From Prevotella sp. (GTDB taxonomy: Bacteria > Bacteroidota > Bacteroidia > Bacteroidales > Bacteroidaceae), in contig JAFYJH010000166.1 in NCBI GenBank assembly GCA_017538195.1, forward strand, positions 1-53,852: 53,852 nt of DNA. The letters run 5' to 3'. Within the stretch, counting starts at the first letter, position 1; each line of letters opens with the position of its first letter. The notes under the pieces were generated by a model that did not search any database, had not been told where the DNA came from, and saw nothing but the letters and a program-made list of their open reading frames with translations. A program made the translations under genes and the position numbers. This document shows, in pieces, positions 1-9,329 of the stretch.

Positions 1-1212
1 ACCCTGCGTAACGACGGCACATCGCGCTTCCAGAACAACAAGTGGGGCTTGTTCCCGTCGGTGGCCTTCGCATGGCGCATCAACGAGGAGCCGTTCCTCC
101 GCAATGTTGGTTGGCTGTCGAACCTGAAACTCCGTCTGGGCTATGGTGTCACGGGTCAGCAGAACATCGGACAGGGCGACTATCCCTCGATTCCGACCTA
201 CCACATCAACCAAGGCTCGAACTACATGTTCGGAAACAACGTCATCATTCCGATTACGCCGAAGGGCTACGCCGCCCAGATCAAGTGGGAGGAGACGACG
301 ACCTATAACATCGGCCTCGACTTCGGCTTCTGGAACAACCGCATCAACGGTAGCGTCGATCTCTACAAGCGCGTGACCAACGACCTGTTGAACTTCGTGC
401 CCGTGTCCGCCGGAACCAACCTGACCAACTACCTGTTGCAGAACGTCGGCGACATGGAGAACAAGGGTATCGAGGTTGCCTTGAACGTGGTTCCCATCGA
501 AAAGAAGGATTTGCGCTGGGAATTGGGCGTGAACGTGGCCTACAACAAGAACAAAATCACCAAGCTGACCGCCAGCGACGACCCGACTTATCCGGGCGTG
601 GAAACGGGTGGCATCTCGGGTGGTGTGGGCAACAACATCCAGATTCAGAAAGTGGGCAATCCGCTCAACTCGTTCTACGTGTTCCAGCAGGTTTATGACC
701 AGAACGGCAAACCGCTCGAAGGTGTCTATGTCGATCGCAACGGCGACGGCCAGATTACCGACGACGACCGCTATGTCTATTACAAGCCCGACGCCGACGT
801 GAACATCGGCTTCAACACCGAACTGAGTTACAAGAAGTGGACGCTTTCGGCAGCCTTGCGCAGCAGCCTCGGCAACTACGTATATAACAATGTGGCTTCC
901 GACGCTGAAATGAAGGCCGACATGTGGACCAACAGCTTCATCGCCAACCGCGTGGCTACGGCTCCCTTCACCAACTTCGCCAAGGCTCAGTATCGCAGCG
1001 ACTACTACGTGCAGAACGCTTCGTTCCTGAAACTCGACAAGGTGACACTGGCCTACGACATCACCGACTGGGCTCGCGTACACTTCACCGCTCAGAACGT
1101 GTTTACGATTACCAACTACAAGGGCGTCGATCCCGAAGTTTTCGGCGGCATCGACAACAACATGTACCCGCGTTCACGCAACTTCCTCGTAGGTGCAAGC
1201 TTTAACTTTTAA
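1..1212 (+). CDS. SusC/RagA-type TonB-dependent outer-membrane transporter, C-terminal part
   Basis: The frame is open from base 1, so the start lies outside the window; about 403 residues are visible of a family usually near 1000. The segment is rich in alternating aromatic and polar residues typical of beta-barrel strands, contains recognisable SusC barrel stretches (WGLFPSVAFAWRI, LRLGYGVTGQQNIGQGDYPS) and ends in a terminal strand finishing FLVGASFNF, with the C-terminal Phe expected of outer-membrane proteins. SusD follows 19 bases later, the standard SusC-SusD pairing, so this should import oligosaccharides across the outer membrane. The operon suggests glucan and/or galactan as substrate. 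The plug and TonB box are not visible. Confidence 0.95.
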   Translation, partial: TLRNDGTSRFQNNKWGLFPSVAFAWRINEEPFLRNVGWLSNLKLRLGYGVTGQQNIGQGDYPSIPTYHINQGSNYMFGNNVIIPITPKGYAAQIKWEETTTYNIGLDFGFWNNRINGSVDLYKRVTNDLLNFVPVSAGTNLTNYLLQNVGDMENKGIEVALNVVPIEKKDLRWELGVNVAYNKNKITKLTASDDPTYPGVETGGISGGVGNNIQIQKVGNPLNSFYVFQQVYDQNGKPLEGVYVDRNGDGQITDDDRYVYYKPDADVNIGFNTELSYKKWTLSAALRSSLGNYVYNNVASDAEMKADMWTNSFIANRVATAPFTNFAKAQYRSDYYVQNASFLKLDKVTLAYDITDWARVHFTAQNVFTITNYKGVDPEVFGGIDNNMYPRSRNFLVGASFNF

Positions 1213-1231
1213 TCAATAGGAGGACAAGAAT

Positions 1232-2899
1232 ATGAAATTCAACATAAAGAAAATTGGAATTGTAAGCCTTTCCTTTGCTGCCGCCGTGCTTTTCAACTCG
1301 TGCGTGGGCGATTTGGACGTAACGCCGATCGACCCCAACCTCGACACGCCTGAAAAGATGCTGACCGGCACAGAAGCATACAACCAACTGCTGGCCAAGT
1401 GCTATTCGGCTCTTTCGGTCAGTTCGCCCGACGGCGAGAGCGGCGACCCCGACATTTCGGGCATCGACGGTGGCTTCGGCCAGTATCTGCGCGCCCTGTT
1501 CTATATGCAGGAACTGCCCACCGACGAGTGTGTCATCGGTTGGAACGACCAGACCATCAAGGATTTGCACGGATTGCAGTGGACTTCTTCCGACGTGTTC
1601 GTGAGCGCTGCCTACAGCCGTGTGTTCTATCAGATTTCGCTTTGCAACGAAGTGATGCGCCAGATCGGTAAGGCTCCGAACAGCAGCGACGCCACGATGC
1701 AGCAGTATCGCGCCGAGGCTCGTGCGCTGCGCGGACTGAGTTATCTGCACGCCATCGACCTCTTCGGAAATGTGCCGTTTATGGACGAAAACAGCGAAGT
1801 GGGCGGCTCCAATCCGCAGCAAATCAGCCGTGCCGACCTGTTCAACTGGCTCGTGAAGGACATGGAGGAATGTGCAGAGCAACTGCCCGCCAATCCTGAG
1901 AAATATCGCGCCGGCAAGGGTATGGCCTATATGATTCTGGCAAAACTCTATTTGAACGCAGGCGTTTATTCGGGCACTCCGAACTACGCGAAATGCGCCG
2001 AATATTGCAAGAAAATCATCGATTTGGGCTACAAACTGGAGTCTTCGAACAACTATGCGAAGATGTTCTGTGCCGACAACGACCAAGTTCTCGGCGTAGG
2101 CCACGAGATTATCTTCAGCGTCTATCAAGACCATATCAACACGCAGGGCTACGGCGGCACGACCTTCATCGTCAATGCGGCTACGGGCGGCACGATGGCT
2201 TACTACGAAATGGGACTTGGCGGTAACGGCTGGGGCGGAATCCGCGTAACGCCGGAATTTGTCGATAAGTTCTCGGCTGCCGACCGTCGCGCCACCTTCT
2301 TCACCGACGGTCAGTCGAAGGAGATTGAAGACATTGGCAACTTCCAAAGCGGCTATGCCTTCACGAAATTCACCAACCTGAAAGCCGACGGAAGCCTCAT
2401 CAACGGCTCGAAAATGAGCGATGTGCGCCCTGTGGCCGAGGCTGTGGCCGCTGACCCGACCGACAAGGATGCCGCTGCAAGGCTGAAGGAACTGCTCAAG
2501 GACGTGAATTCCTTCCCCGACACCGACTTCCCCGTGTTCCGTCTGGCTGATGTCTATCTGATGCTGGCAGAATGTCAAGTGGTTGGCGGTGTGAGCGGCA
2601 TCGACGGCGTTGCCAAGTTCAACGAGATTCGCAATCGTGCCGGAATCAGCTCGATTACAAACCCGACGAAGCAGGACATTCTCGACGAGCGCGCACGCGA
2701 ACTCGCTTGGGAGTGCCATCGTCGCAGCGACCTCGTGCGCTTCAACCTGCTCACCACGTCCGGCTACATCTGGGCTCACAAGGGCATGAACAGCAATGTT
2801 GGCACGGCTCACGCTGTCGATAGCAAGTACAACCTGTTCCCCTTGGCTTCGAGCGATGTCATGTCGAACACGAACCTCGTTCAGAACACCGGATATTGA
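1232..2899 (+). CDS. SusD/RagB-family starch-binding outer-membrane lipoprotein
   Basis: 555 residues, normal for SusD. The signal peptide ends in the lipobox LFNSC with the lipidated Cys at position 24, followed by an acidic stretch (VGDLD) compatible with surface export in this phylum. The TPR-like SusD core is seen in RAEARALRGLSYLHAIDLFGNVPF (about residues 165-190) and the C-terminal RARELAWECHRRSDLVRFN segment, both diagnostic. A clear Shine-Dalgarno-like AGGAGG lies about 8 bases before the ATG, unusual in this window. SusD caps the SusC barrel and binds glycan at the surface. Co-transcription with the SusC gene 19 bases upstream is inferred. Confidence 0.96.
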   Translation: MKFNIKKIGIVSLSFAAAVLFNSCVGDLDVTPIDPNLDTPEKMLTGTEAYNQLLAKCYSALSVSSPDGESGDPDISGIDGGFGQYLRALFYMQELPTDECVIGWNDQTIKDLHGLQWTSSDVFVSAAYSRVFYQISLCNEVMRQIGKAPNSSDATMQQYRAEARALRGLSYLHAIDLFGNVPFMDENSEVGGSNPQQISRADLFNWLVKDMEECAEQLPANPEKYRAGKGMAYMILAKLYLNAGVYSGTPNYAKCAEYCKKIIDLGYKLESSNNYAKMFCADNDQVLGVGHEIIFSVYQDHINTQGYGGTTFIVNAATGGTMAYYEMGLGGNGWGGIRVTPEFVDKFSAADRRATFFTDGQSKEIEDIGNFQSGYAFTKFTNLKADGSLINGSKMSDVRPVAEAVAADPTDKDAAARLKELLKDVNSFPDTDFPVFRLADVYLMLAECQVVGGVSGIDGVAKFNEIRNRAGISSITNPTKQDILDERARELAWECHRRSDLVRFNLLTTSGYIWAHKGMNSNVGTAHAVDSKYNLFPLASSDVMSNTNLVQNTGY

Positions 2900-2903
2900 A
2901 TCA

Positions 2904-2975
2904 TTGATAATTGACAATTGATAATTACTTCCCTTCGGTCAGTGACCGTTGGTTGATAATTGACAATTCATTGTA
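2904..2975. repeat. AT-rich direct repeat with an embedded palindromic element
   Basis: The SusD-SusE gap holds the unit TTGATAATTGACAATTGATA (from 2904) and a second partial copy from 2953. Between them, at 2931-2954, is a palindrome-like element (CCCTTCGGTCAGTGACCG, then TTGGTT). The AT-rich unit recurs inverted at 18292-18331 and the GC-rich element recurs inverted at 24840-24863 with one mismatch. These are dispersed intergenic repeats. Confidence 0.8.
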
Positions 2976-2997
2976 AATAATTGAAATTTAAAGAATT

Positions 2998-4110
2998 ATG
3001 AAAGCAAAATATTTTCTGAGCGGCTTGTTCTTCGCTTTGGGCGCACTGCTGACGACCTCGTGCGACTCCGACCGCGACGACAATCCCATACTTGACCTCA
3101 GCAACATGACCAACGAGTTCGTGCTGAACACGCCGGCCTACGCTGAGCAACTCACAGACCTGGCTACCAGCAACAACGTGAATTTCACGTGGAGCCAGCC
3201 GAACTATGGCATGACGCTGGCCACAACCTACGCCTTCCAACTCTCGGTCGATGGCACCTTCAACGATGCCGTGCTCGACGCGGATGGCAATGAGGTTACT
3301 CCGGCCACCTACGCCGACCTCTCCGGCAGTTTCCAGACGGTTTCCGGCGCACTCAGCGCAGCGGCCATCAACCGCGCCATCATCTCATTGGAGAATTGGG
3401 AGGACGAGAGCGACGTGCCCGCCAGTATGCCCGTCTTTTTCCGTTGCAAGGCAACGCTGGCCGACGCTGCGGTTCCTGCCGTCTATTCTAACGTCGTGAA
3501 AATCAACGTAGTGCCGAGTTTCAAGGTTACTACTTCCTACGAAGAGTTTGTCTATGCCATCGGCGACGACAGCGGTTGGGCTATCGTTCATCCGTTGCGC
3601 AGTGCCGTCGAGGACGATGCCTTCACGGGTGTCTATACCGGCTTCGCCTATCTGAACACCGAGTTCAAGTTCCGCAGCCACGAAGACAGTTGGGACGCTC
3701 CCGACTGGGGTACTGGCGACGAAGATGGCAAACTGGCAGCGCAGGCAGGCAACCTCGCCGTTCCTGCTCCGGGCTTCTACAAGATGGTGATGAGTCTGGT
3801 CGATCTCACCTACTCGCTGACTCCGATTTCCACCATCGGCGTGGTCGGACCGGCACAGGCAGGCGGTTGGGGCGACGACACCGACATGACCTACAATAGC
3901 GACACGGGCGCGTGGGAAGTCGAGATCGACCTCGCTGCCGACGAACTGAAGTTCCGCGCCAACGACGACTGGGCCATCAACTGGGGTGGCGACATCAACG
4001 ACCTCACGCAGGATGGTGCCAACATCGCCATCGACGCTGCCGGAAGGTACAAGATTCAGCTCTACATTTCCTACGAAGGTGCTCACAAGGCCGTCTTCAC
4101 CAAACTTTAA
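2998..4110 (+). CDS. SusE-like starch-binding outer-membrane lipoprotein
   Basis: 370 residues with a lipoprotein signal ending TTSC (Cys22) followed by a strongly acidic DSDRDD stretch, a good surface-export signal. The N-terminal third resembles the SusE immunoglobulin-like domain (NFTWSQPNYG, then AFQLSVDGTF). Two carbohydrate-binding modules follow: about residues 180-270 (GEFKFRSHEDSW-type block) and 275-370 (MTYNSDTGAWEVEIDL, KFRANDDWAINWGGD). These two modules are close copies of the last two modules of the next gene, pointing to duplication or gene conversion. The role is to hold starch-like glycan at the cell surface. Third gene of the Sus operon, 98 bases after SusD. Confidence 0.88.
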   Translation: MKAKYFLSGLFFALGALLTTSCDSDRDDNPILDLSNMTNEFVLNTPAYAEQLTDLATSNNVNFTWSQPNYGMTLATTYAFQLSVDGTFNDAVLDADGNEVTPATYADLSGSFQTVSGALSAAAINRAIISLENWEDESDVPASMPVFFRCKATLADAAVPAVYSNVVKINVVPSFKVTTSYEEFVYAIGDDSGWAIVHPLRSAVEDDAFTGVYTGFAYLNTEFKFRSHEDSWDAPDWGTGDEDGKLAAQAGNLAVPAPGFYKMVMSLVDLTYSLTPISTIGVVGPAQAGGWGDDTDMTYNSDTGAWEVEIDLAADELKFRANDDWAINWGGDINDLTQDGANIAIDAAGRYKIQLYISYEGAHKAVFTKL

Positions 4111-4140
4111 TTCAAGAACACATTAAATTACGGTAAGAAT

Positions 4141-5838
4141 ATGAAAAAGATAATATTTGCATCTATCGCCCTGCTGTCCGCGATCGCATTCACATCGTGC
4201 GATCAGGACTTCATGGACGGCATTGCCGGCCCGCTGACTTCCGACCCGGAAACTCCGCAAACCGTTGCATTCGGCAATGGTGCCATCACCGAGGTCAGTG
4301 TCATCAACCTTGCCGAGGTTGCTGGCGAAACCGTACAAGTCTGTAAAATCACGGCTCCCACCGTGACCGACGAGAAGGCTACGTTCAAGAACTACACCAT
4401 CACCATCGACGGCGTGGCCTATGACCTGACGACCAACGGCGAGATGTCCACCGAGGAACTCACCGCCATCATCGAGAACACCTATGGCAAACGCCCTGTG
4501 GAACGTCCTGTAGAGGCTGTTGTCCGTGCTTACTACGAAGTCAATGGACAAGGCATCGTAACCGTTTCCCAACCCTTCACCATCAAGGCGATTCCTGAAG
4601 CACCAGAAATCGAGGCTGTTTACTATCTGACTGGAACACCGAATGGATGGGACAACACCAACACCGACTACAAGTTGACTAACGACGGTCGCGATCCTTA
4701 CGAGAATCCAACGTTCACCTGCCGCATCCCTGCTCCCGAGGATGGTAGTGACGTCAAATTCAAGATGACGCCCGAGTCTGGCTTGGGTGGTGACTGGAGT
4801 GGATGTCTGGCAGCTGGTGCCGAGGATGGTAAGTTCGTTTACAAGAATGCTGGTGGCGACCTGGTCATCCCTGCTGTCGAGGGTGCTGTCTTCTACGACT
4901 TGACCTTCAATATGCTCGATCAGACTTGGGAAGCCAAAGCCCTGCTTATTGACATCGAATCTGCCTACTACTTGACGGGAACGCTGAACGGCTGGAATAA
5001 CAACGATACCAGTTACAAACTGACCAACAATGGTGGCGATCCTTATAGCAACCCGACATTCACCTGCCGCATCCCTGCTCCTGAGGATGGTGGTAACATC
5101 GAGTTCAAGATGACGCCTCAGTCTGGACTGGGTGGCGACTGGTCGAAGTGTCTGGCTGCAGGTTCTACCCCGGGAACTTTCGTTTACAATAATGGTGGTG
5201 GAAACCTTGTTGTCGAGGCTGTCGAAGGTGCCAAGTACTACGACCTGACGTTCAATATGATGGAACTTACATGGTCGTACAAGGCTGTCAATTTCGAGGA
5301 ATACATCTGGCAGGCAGGAAATGCCAACGGATGGGGTTCTCCCGCAGACGGACTCTATGGCGAGGATGGAAAATATCAAGGTTATATGTACCTTGACGGT
5401 GAATTCAAGTTCCGTAGCCACGAAAATAGTTGGGATGCTCCTGACTGGGGTTCAGGCGGCAGCGAAGGCACATTGGCAGCACAAGCCGGAAACCTTAGTG
5501 CTAAAGCAGGTTTCTATCAGGTCAACGTTGATTTGGCTGCCATGACCTACAGTCTGACGAAAGTTGAGTCCATTGGTATCATCGGCGATTTCAACGGTTG
5601 GGGCGGCGATGTCGAAATGACCTACAACACCGCTGATAAGTGTTGGGAGGCAACGACAACTGTCACCGATGGCGGTTTGAAGTTCCGCATGAACCATGAC
5701 TGGGCTGTCAACTGGGGTGGTGATACCAACCATCTCGCACAGGATGGTGCCAACATCAGCGTTTCAGCCGGAACCTATAAGTTCCAACTCTACCTGAGTT
5801 ACGCTGGCAAGCACCGAGCAGTCATCACCAAGCAATAA
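4141..5838 (+). CDS. SusF/SusE-like multi-module starch-binding lipoprotein
   Basis: 565 residues; lipobox AFTSC with Cys20. After an N-terminal Ig-like domain (about 35-155) come four binding modules: 160-268 (YYLTGTPNGWDNTNTDYKLT), 275-383 (YYLTGTLNGWNNNDTSYKLT), about 385-475 (FKFRSHENSWDAPDWGSGG) and 480-565 (GIIGDFNGWGGDVEMTYN). Modules one and two are a recent tandem duplication with a 115-residue period; three and four match the preceding gene. Aromatic residues in repeated NGW motifs are the expected glucan contacts. It lies 30 bases after the SusE-like gene, so it is probably co-transcribed. The partner role is inferred from the Sus model; the exact glycan is unknown. Confidence 0.87.
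   Translation: MKKIIFASIALLSAIAFTSCDQDFMDGIAGPLTSDPETPQTVAFGNGAITEVSVINLAEVAGETVQVCKITAPTVTDEKATFKNYTITIDGVAYDLTTNGEMSTEELTAIIENTYGKRPVERPVEAVVRAYYEVNGQGIVTVSQPFTIKAIPEAPEIEAVYYLTGTPNGWDNTNTDYKLTNDGRDPYENPTFTCRIPAPEDGSDVKFKMTPESGLGGDWSGCLAAGAEDGKFVYKNAGGDLVIPAVEGAVFYDLTFNMLDQTWEAKALLIDIESAYYLTGTLNGWNNNDTSYKLTNNGGDPYSNPTFTCRIPAPEDGGNIEFKMTPQSGLGGDWSKCLAAGSTPGTFVYNNGGGNLVVEAVEGAKYYDLTFNMMELTWSYKAVNFEEYIWQAGNANGWGSPADGLYGEDGKYQGYMYLDGEFKFRSHENSWDAPDWGSGGSEGTLAAQAGNLSAKAGFYQVNVDLAAMTYSLTKVESIGIIGDFNGWGGDVEMTYNTADKCWEATTTVTDGGLKFRMNHDWAVNWGGDTNHLAQDGANISVSAGTYKFQLYLSYAGKHRAVITKQ
4621..5290 (+). repeat. In-gene tandem duplication of a glycan-binding module (period 345 bp)
   Basis: Two adjacent copies begin with the same Tyr-Tyr-Leu-Thr-Gly block at 4621 and 4966. 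Both keep PTFTCRIPAPEDG, a KMTP.SGLGGDWS block and YYDLTFNM in register. Near-identity at nucleotide level over several blocks suggests a recent duplication. Confidence 0.9.
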
Positions 5839-5841
5839 ACA

Positions 5842-5860
5842 TTAGGCTTACCGAGCCTAA
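5842..5860 (+). other. Small hairpin after the SusF-like gene
   Basis: TTAGGCT and AGCCTAA form a 7-bp stem around a 5-base loop (TACCG), starting three bases after the stop codon. It sits just before a larger GC-rich hairpin. The pair may protect or end the binding-protein part of the transcript. Confidence 0.55.
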
Positions 5861-5870
5861 GAATTAAATC

Positions 5871-5904
5871 GGGCGGAGAGGACAATAGGATTCCCCTCCG
5901 CCCC
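5871..5904 (+). terminator. GC-rich hairpin between the binding-protein genes and the enzyme genes
   Basis: GGGCGGAG pairs with CTCCGCCC around a loop of about 17 bases with partial further pairing. No strong T-run follows, so it may be a partial terminator or an mRNA-stabilising structure. It would set the level of the amylase genes relative to the transporter and binding-protein genes. Confidence 0.55.
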
Positions 5905-5960
5905 ATTGTTACAAAGTTCTACACACTAAACTTTCCCATCTTTTCTAAACCTATGGCAAC

Positions 5961-7304
5961 ATGAAAAAATCATTCCTTTTCCTGACGGTGGCACTGTTCG
6001 CCATCGTTGCCTGCCAACCGAAACACGCCCAAGAACCCGACGGACCTGTGGCACCGCTTCAGAAGATGCCTGCCGTGAAGGATGTGGCGATGTATCAGGT
6101 CAATCCGCGCGTGTTTGCACCCGAAAATTCGCTGCGAGCCGTCGCCGACCGCATCGACAGCATTGCCTCGCTCGGAGTCAATGTCGTGTGGGTGATGCCG
6201 ATCTATCCCATCGGCGTTGAAAAAGGCAAGAATTCGCCCTACTGCATCAGCGACTACAAGGCCATCGCAGCCGAATTTGGCACGCTCGACGACTTCAAAC
6301 ACCTCGTCCGCGTCTGCCACGAGCACGGCATGGGACTGATTCTCGACTGGGTGGCGAACCACACGGCGTGGGACCATCCTTGGGTGAAGGAGCATCCCGA
6401 CTGGTACACCCACGACACCGAAACCGACACCATCATCCATCCGCGTCCGTGGGACTGGCTCGACGTGGCCGACCTGAACTACAACAATGACAGTATGCGC
6501 CTCGCGATGATCGACGCGATGAAATACTGGATTGCCGACGTGGGCATCGACGGTTTCCGTTGCGACGTGGCCGACTGCGTGCCTGCCGATTTCTGGAAAC
6601 AGGCCATCGACACACTGCGTCAGGCTGCCGGCGACCGCCAGATTCTGATGCTCGCCGAGGGAAAATCTCCCGAAAATTTCACGGCAGGATTCGACATGAA
6701 CTACGCTTGGGACTTCAAGGATTCCCTCATCAGCGTTTTCAACCAAAATCAGCGTGCCGACGTGCTTTTCAAAGCCGACAAAGCCGAATACGACAGCCTG
6801 CCCGACGGCAAGGTGAAACTCCGCTTCACCACCAACCACGACGAGAGCACCAAGCAGACGCCGCCCGCACTCTTCCATTCGCAGCGCGGCTCGATGGCGG
6901 CTTTCGTGGCGACCACGTTCCTGCACGGCGGCGCACTCATCTATAGTTCGCAGGAAGTGGGCTATCCTGATCCCATCAACTTCTTCAACTATGTGCCCGT
7001 CGATTGGAAGGCCAACTCGCAACTCTACAAGGAATATCAAAGGCTCATCAGCATCTACAACGCCCGTCCCGAAATCCGCGAGGGCGACATCAAGCCCTAT
7101 CCCCACAAGGACGTGCTGACCTTCGAGCGCACCGCCGGTGCCGAGCGTTTGCTGGTGATTGTCAATCTGCGCGACTCGGCCATCACCGTTCCTACGCCGC
7201 AGCCGTGGATCAACAAAGAGGCCGTTGATTTGCCCACCAACTTCTTCGCCGCCCTGCGCGACTCCGTAAAAATGGCTCCCTACGCCTATTTTATCTTAAA
7301 ATAA
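5961..7304 (+). CDS. GH13 alpha-amylase-family glycoside hydrolase, lipoprotein
   Basis: 447 residues with a signal peptide ending FAIVAC (Cys18), so probably membrane anchored. The GH13 (beta/alpha)8 barrel starts near residue 40 (DVAMYQVNPRVF). The conserved regions are present: DWVANHT, nucleophile D202 in GFRCDVAD, acid/base E233 in MLAEG, and D294 in TTNHDES. It lacks extra binding modules; only a short C-terminal beta domain follows the barrel. It is the first enzyme gene after the binding lipoproteins and would hydrolyse alpha-glucans at the surface or in the periplasm. Whether it acts on starch or on short maltodextrins cannot be told from motifs. Confidence 0.92.
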   Translation: MKKSFLFLTVALFAIVACQPKHAQEPDGPVAPLQKMPAVKDVAMYQVNPRVFAPENSLRAVADRIDSIASLGVNVVWVMPIYPIGVEKGKNSPYCISDYKAIAAEFGTLDDFKHLVRVCHEHGMGLILDWVANHTAWDHPWVKEHPDWYTHDTETDTIIHPRPWDWLDVADLNYNNDSMRLAMIDAMKYWIADVGIDGFRCDVADCVPADFWKQAIDTLRQAAGDRQILMLAEGKSPENFTAGFDMNYAWDFKDSLISVFNQNQRADVLFKADKAEYDSLPDGKVKLRFTTNHDESTKQTPPALFHSQRGSMAAFVATTFLHGGALIYSSQEVGYPDPINFFNYVPVDWKANSQLYKEYQRLISIYNARPEIREGDIKPYPHKDVLTFERTAGAERLLVIVNLRDSAITVPTPQPWINKEAVDLPTNFFAALRDSVKMAPYAYFILK

Positions 7305-7316
7305 AAAGAGAAGACG

Positions 7317-9329
7317 ATGAAAAAAAATGCTCTGAACTGGAAAGTGATTCTTCTTTTTCTATTCACTTTCCATCTTTCACCATTCAAAGTGAATGCTGCC
7401 GAAGGATGGCCGTCGCAGTACAAAGGTGTGATGTTGCAGGCTTTTTACTGGGATTCCTTCGACGACACGAACTGGACCATCCTCGAAAAGCAGGCTTCCG
7501 AACTCGGACAGTATTTCGACCTCGTCTGGCTGCCTCAGAGTGCCAACTGCGGCGGTCAGTCGATGGGTTATGACGACCTCTATTGGTTCACGAACTACAA
7601 CTCATCTTTCGGAACGGAGGCTGAATTGCGCTCGCTGATCCAAGCGTTCAAAAACAACGGCATCGGAACGATTGCCGATGTGGTGGTGAACCATCGAAAG
7701 AGCCTGTCGGGATTCAATTTTCCCGTTGAAACCTACAAGGGCGTGACCTATCAGATGGGAGCCGCCGACGTGGTGAAGGGCGACGGAGGTTCGGGCGCCG
7801 CCGACACAGGAGAGAACTGGAACGGTATGCCCGACCTCGACCACACGAGCGAGAATGTTCAGAAATGCGTGAAAGCGTATCTCGACCTGCTGCTCAACGA
7901 CCTCGGCTACGCCGGATTCCGCTACGACATGGTGAAAGGCTACGCCGGTGCTTATACGAAACTCTACAACGAGTCTGCCAACCCAACTTTCAGCGTGGGC
8001 GAATGTTGGGACGGCACCGCGACCATCCGAAAATGGATCGACGCGACGGAAAAAACTTCGGCAGCCTTTGATTTCCAGTTCCGCTACACCGTGCGCAATG
8101 CCGCCAACAACGGACAATGGAACCGTCTGGCGCAACGCAACGACAACAACTGGCCGCTCGTCAGCAACAACTACGAAACGGCCTATCGCCGCTACGCCGT
8201 GACTTTCGTCGAGAACCACGACACCGAGCGTCACTCCAACGCCGCGCAAGACCCGCTCAAGAAGGACACGCTCGCCGCCAATGCCTATCTGTTGGCGATG
8301 CCCGGAACGCCCTGCGTGTTCCTGACCCATTGGCTCGACTGCAAACAGGCCATCAAAGCGATGATCGACGTGCGAAAACTCGTCGGAATCCACAACGAGA
8401 GCACTTACGCCAATCTCATTTCCAATTCGGCCATTTCCAGTGTCGCCGCCTACAAAACCGAGGGAACCAATGGCTCACTGCTCGTCGTCGTGGGCAATCT
8501 GAAGGATTACGAGCCTGCCGAAACCGAATGGGTGAAAATCCTTTCCGGCTATCATTATGCCTATTTCCTCTCGCCCGAACAAAATGTTGCGTGGATCGAT
8601 CTTGCATCGGGCGACTACACCGACGAACAAAAGGCTACGCTCACAGCCGTTTCCACCGATGCTAACGCCAAAATCGTCTATACGACCGACGGTTCCACGC
8701 CCACGACAAACAGCCAACAAGCCTCTTCCGGCACGGTGCTCACGCTGCCCGTCGGCACTGACATGACGCTGAAAGTGGGACTGCTCACGGGCGGAAAAGT
8801 CGTGAATGTCATCACGCGGAAATACGTGGTCAAGGAGAAAAAAGACGATTTTTCGATTCCCGACTTCTGCACGCGCACTGCCAACGAACTCTGCGCCTTC
8901 TTCGAGGCTCCCGTCACGTGGACTTCCACCGTCAAGTGCTGGGCTTGGAGCAACACACCCTCCGAAAATTTCACGGGTGGCAGTTGGCCAGGCGTGGAAT
9001 GTCAGTTGCTCGGCACGTCCGACAACGGCAACAAGGTGTGGAAATGGACGTGGAACGGCAAGAAGCAGAACAATTCCTCGGCCACGCAACCGCAGGGCAT
9101 CATCTTCAGCAACAACGGTTCGCCGCAGACTGCCGACCTCAATTTCGTGAACGGCGGCTATTATACGAACAAGGAAGGGCTGCGCGGTACGGTCGCCACT
9201 GGCATCGACAATCTGACCATCGACAACCCGACACCGAATCGTTGGTACACCATCGGCGGAACAGCCGTCGAAAAGCCGCTTCGCAAGGGCGTTTATATTC
9301 AAAAAGGCAAGAAACTCGTTGTGCGATGA
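7317..9329 (+). CDS. Secreted GH13 alpha-amylase with C-terminal starch-binding module
   Basis: 670 residues; signal peptide without lipobox, cleaved near VNAAEG. The catalytic barrel spans about 30-400 (GVMLQAFYWDSF, IADVVVNHR) with D204 in GFRYDMVKG, E229 in SVGECWD and D302 in VENHDTE. A chitobiase-like beta module follows (about 440-510, IVYTTDGSTPTTNS), then a CBM26-like starch-binding module (about 525-620, WAWSNTPSENFTGGSWPG). The last about 30 residues (WYTIGG.AVEKPLRKGVYI.KGKKLVVR) closely resemble the end of the next protein and may be a sorting or anchoring tail. It starts 12 bases after the previous gene and its stop overlaps the next start. Confidence 0.93.
   Translation: MKKNALNWKVILLFLFTFHLSPFKVNAAEGWPSQYKGVMLQAFYWDSFDDTNWTILEKQASELGQYFDLVWLPQSANCGGQSMGYDDLYWFTNYNSSFGTEAELRSLIQAFKNNGIGTIADVVVNHRKSLSGFNFPVETYKGVTYQMGAADVVKGDGGSGAADTGENWNGMPDLDHTSENVQKCVKAYLDLLLNDLGYAGFRYDMVKGYAGAYTKLYNESANPTFSVGECWDGTATIRKWIDATEKTSAAFDFQFRYTVRNAANNGQWNRLAQRNDNNWPLVSNNYETAYRRYAVTFVENHDTERHSNAAQDPLKKDTLAANAYLLAMPGTPCVFLTHWLDCKQAIKAMIDVRKLVGIHNESTYANLISNSAISSVAAYKTEGTNGSLLVVVGNLKDYEPAETEWVKILSGYHYAYFLSPEQNVAWIDLASGDYTDEQKATLTAVSTDANAKIVYTTDGSTPTTNSQQASSGTVLTLPVGTDMTLKVGLLTGGKVVNVITRKYVVKEKKDDFSIPDFCTRTANELCAFFEAPVTWTSTVKCWAWSNTPSENFTGGSWPGVECQLLGTSDNGNKVWKWTWNGKKQNNSSATQPQGIIFSNNGSPQTADLNFVNGGYYTNKEGLRGTVATGIDNLTIDNPTPNRWYTIGGTAVEKPLRKGVYIQKGKKLVVR
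7361..7394 (+). repeat. Inverted repeat inside the amylase signal-peptide coding region
   Basis: ATTCACTTT and AAAGTGAAT form a perfect 9-bp stem around a 16-base pyrimidine-rich loop. The element encodes part of the signal peptide (FTFHLSPFKVN). It resembles the short C/T-rich repeats found elsewhere in the window and may have been inserted. Confidence 0.65.

Noticed and set aside
1202..2917. Long open frame antisense to SusD (and similar antisense frames at 18340-20100, 40870-42396 and 10636-12144)
   Set aside because: They mirror the codon pattern of well-identified genes on the other strand, encode no recognisable motif, and are expected in a gene with high GC at third positions.
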